From contig CAJYQL010000128.1 of assembly GCA_913776965.1 (NCBI GenBank), forward strand, positions 62,001 to 126,000: a stretch of 64,000 nt of DNA, written 5' to 3'. Of the stretch, positions 63,097 to 64,000 are shown piece by piece (the stretch's first letter is position 1; every line of letters starts with the position of its first letter). The position numbers and the translations under genes are program-made. Source of the stretch: an uncultured Xylophilus sp. (lineage in GTDB: Bacteria; Pseudomonadota; Gammaproteobacteria; Burkholderiales; Burkholderiaceae_C). The notes under the pieces are model-generated. The model saw nothing but the letters and a program-made list of their open reading frames with translations. It was not told the DNA's origin and did no database searches.

Positions 63097-63133
63097 ATTT
63101 ATCATCCCATTGTTTTTGGTCTAGACGAAGTCC
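63097..63133. repeat. Direct repeat copy C
   Basis: ATTTATCATCCCATTG followed by five Ts and, after a spacer, GAAGTCC. It shares ATTTATCATCCC, T tract and GTCC end with copies A and B, with more differences. A short GATGAT/ATCATC hairpin remains. It marks the right end of the porin module. Confidence 0.5.
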
Positions 63134-63152
63134 TCGGTCGCGCCCAAGCACC

Positions 63153-63362
63153 TCAGGCACACGGGTCCAGGCGGACCCACAGTGCTTGACTAAAGACTTT
63201 CGCTTGCGAAACCATCGGCTTGCTGCGGGCAGGTAGGAGACTTGCATAACCAGTCACGAACAGTACCGGCAGGTTCGGACGCTTAGCCCGCATAGCATCG
63301 GCGATCTCCCGACCGTTCATCGCGCCTGGCAGCTGAAGGGTGCGGTCACCAACGAAGTCGAA
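63153..63362 (-). pseudogene. Remnant of a response-regulator receiver domain
   Basis: The minus strand encodes LPGAMNGREIADAMRAKRPN and LPVLFVTGYA, clearly the middle of a receiver domain like REC2 of the hybrid kinase at 33.8-36.4 kb (LPGGMNGRQVAD and VLFVTGYAE). The phosphoacceptor stretch just before it is scrambled (DFVGDRTLQ), and the normal KPF segment after it is replaced by unrelated residues. No start, no kinase part. It is a decayed fragment of a hybrid kinase or regulator, abutting the SDR gene stop. Confidence 0.75.
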
Positions 63363-63414
63363 TGAGACATGCGAGCCATCTGAACTGCGCTTGCGCAGGA
63401 GTCGCCTGCTTTTT

Positions 63415-64000
63415 TTACAAGCTCGCCCCCCCATCGACGACGAGTTGCAGGCCGGTGATATAGGACGCATCGTCGCTTGCCAAGAACAGTGCAGCGTTCG
63501 CAATGTCCCAAGGTGACCCCTGCCGGCCCATCGGGCACCTAGTGTCGCGAAAGCGGTGACCCTCTTCGGCGTCCTCCGCACTGCCGTACAGCCCATCCGC
63601 GTGCGGAGTTCGAATCATCCCAGGGATGATGCAATTGCACCGTACTTGATCGCCCGCGTATTGACGAGCGATCACACGCGTCATGTGGTTCAGCCCGGCT
63701 TTGGACGTGCTGTACGAGAGGAACTGCATTGGGCTCCACTTCAGACTGGCCGTGGATGAGACATTGATGATCGAGCCGAGCCGCTGGAGCCGCATTACCG
63801 GCACTACTGCACGCGCCATCGCCATCGCGCTTTTCAAATTGACGGCCATTACGCGATCCCAGTCATCGTCGGTGACCTGCAGGAGATCGCCCTGTATCTC
63901 GATGCCCACATTGTTATGAAGCACATGGATACCCCCGAATCGGGCAGCGGTTTCAGTCACAACTGCATCGACACGGCAAGAGTCAGTAGTGTCCATCTCG
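63415..64000 (-). CDS. SDR family oxidoreductase, 5' end beyond window
   Basis: The C-terminal 194 residues of a short-chain dehydrogenase, open through the right edge. Visible: HNNVGIE (NNAG motif variant), NVSSTASLKWSP with the catalytic Ser, SYSTSKAG with the YxxxK pair intact, IIPGMIRTP, and the C-terminal YITGLQLVVDGGASL. The nucleotide-binding start is outside. Unlike the SDR at 3.9 kb, its catalytic residues are normal. Substrate unknown. Confidence 0.9.
   Translation of the reverse strand, partial: EMDTTDSCRVDAVVTETAARFGGIHVLHNNVGIEIQGDLLQVTDDDWDRVMAVNLKSAMAMARAVVPVMRLQRLGSIINVSSTASLKWSPMQFLSYSTSKAGLNHMTRVIARQYAGDQVRCNCIIPGMIRTPHADGLYGSAEDAEEGHRFRDTRCPMGRQGSPWDIANAALFLASDDASYITGLQLVVDGGASL

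Overview
The window looks like a chromosomal segment of a high-GC betaproteobacterium of the order Burkholderiales, most likely family Comamonadaceae. The evidence is very GC-rich coding sequence, several Bug/TctC-type solute receptors, a TctAB permease, Burkholderiales-type housekeeping genes (rpfE-like/recJ, trpH-yciO-M50-trpS, lolCD, DUF3422), and four copies of a short palindromic repeat (AGCTAT..ATAGC plus TGCGCAAG flank) that I associate from memory with that family. I saw no rRNA, tRNA or CRISPR array. The species cannot be named from the sequence alone.

Layout. About 0-9.3 kb: a bile-acid/sodium symporter cut by the left edge, a divergent LysR regulator, a quinone oxidoreductase, an EamA exporter, an SDR without the usual Tyr/Lys pair, a Bug receptor overlapping a DUF3422 gene, and the two-gene tctBA permease unit closed by a strong UUCG-loop terminator. 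About 9.3-13.3 kb: four genes on the minus strand (tatD, deoxyinosine glycosylase, spermidine-synthase-like methyltransferase fold, GspE/PilB-type ATPase), each overlapping the next by ATGA. About 13.4-17.6 kb: S1C protease, MoxR ATPase, DUF58 and BatA-like VWA protein. About 17.6-24 kb: lolC-lolD, rpfE-like and recJ joined inside a repeat, and a chemoreceptor that has lost its periplasmic sensor. About 24.2-28.7 kb: trpH-like PHP phosphatase, EamA exporter, yciO, M50 peptidase, trpS.

About 29.6-39.1 kb is a signalling block: a GGDEF cyclase, a TetR regulator, an EAL-PAS-PAS phosphodiesterase, and a three-gene bacteriophytochrome operon (bphP, single-domain response regulator, REC-PAS-GAF-kinase-REC hybrid kinase). 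About 39.4-46.8 kb holds an orphan Cache membrane sensor and an iron-uptake region: TonB-dependent receptor, a TonB-C-terminal lipoprotein, and a DUF4198-DUF3649-PepSY-DUF3325 operon. Two upstream sites share TTCTTATTC and may be Fur targets.

From about 47 kb to the right edge the base composition falls visibly and the gene content turns accessory. A P4-type tyrosine integrase and an H-NS-like protein come first, followed by two modules. Module 1 (49.6-55.4 kb): LysR, MDR dehydrogenase, GntR, an Asp/Glu-racemase-fold protein without catalytic cysteines, a Bug receptor and an orphan DctP receptor. Module 2 (55.7-63 kb): LysR, FAD amino-acid-type dehydrogenase, a frameshifted ornithine-cyclodeaminase-family gene, an argininosuccinate-lyase-family enzyme, a Bug receptor and a porin. 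I read module 2 as a likely uptake-and-cleavage pathway for an N-substituted amino acid, such as an N-succinyl or opine-like compound; this is inference. Three direct copies of the right half of the H-NS gene terminator (49.2, 55.6, 63.1 kb) bound the two modules and may be recombination junctions. The right end carries a decayed response-regulator fragment and an SDR cut by the edge.
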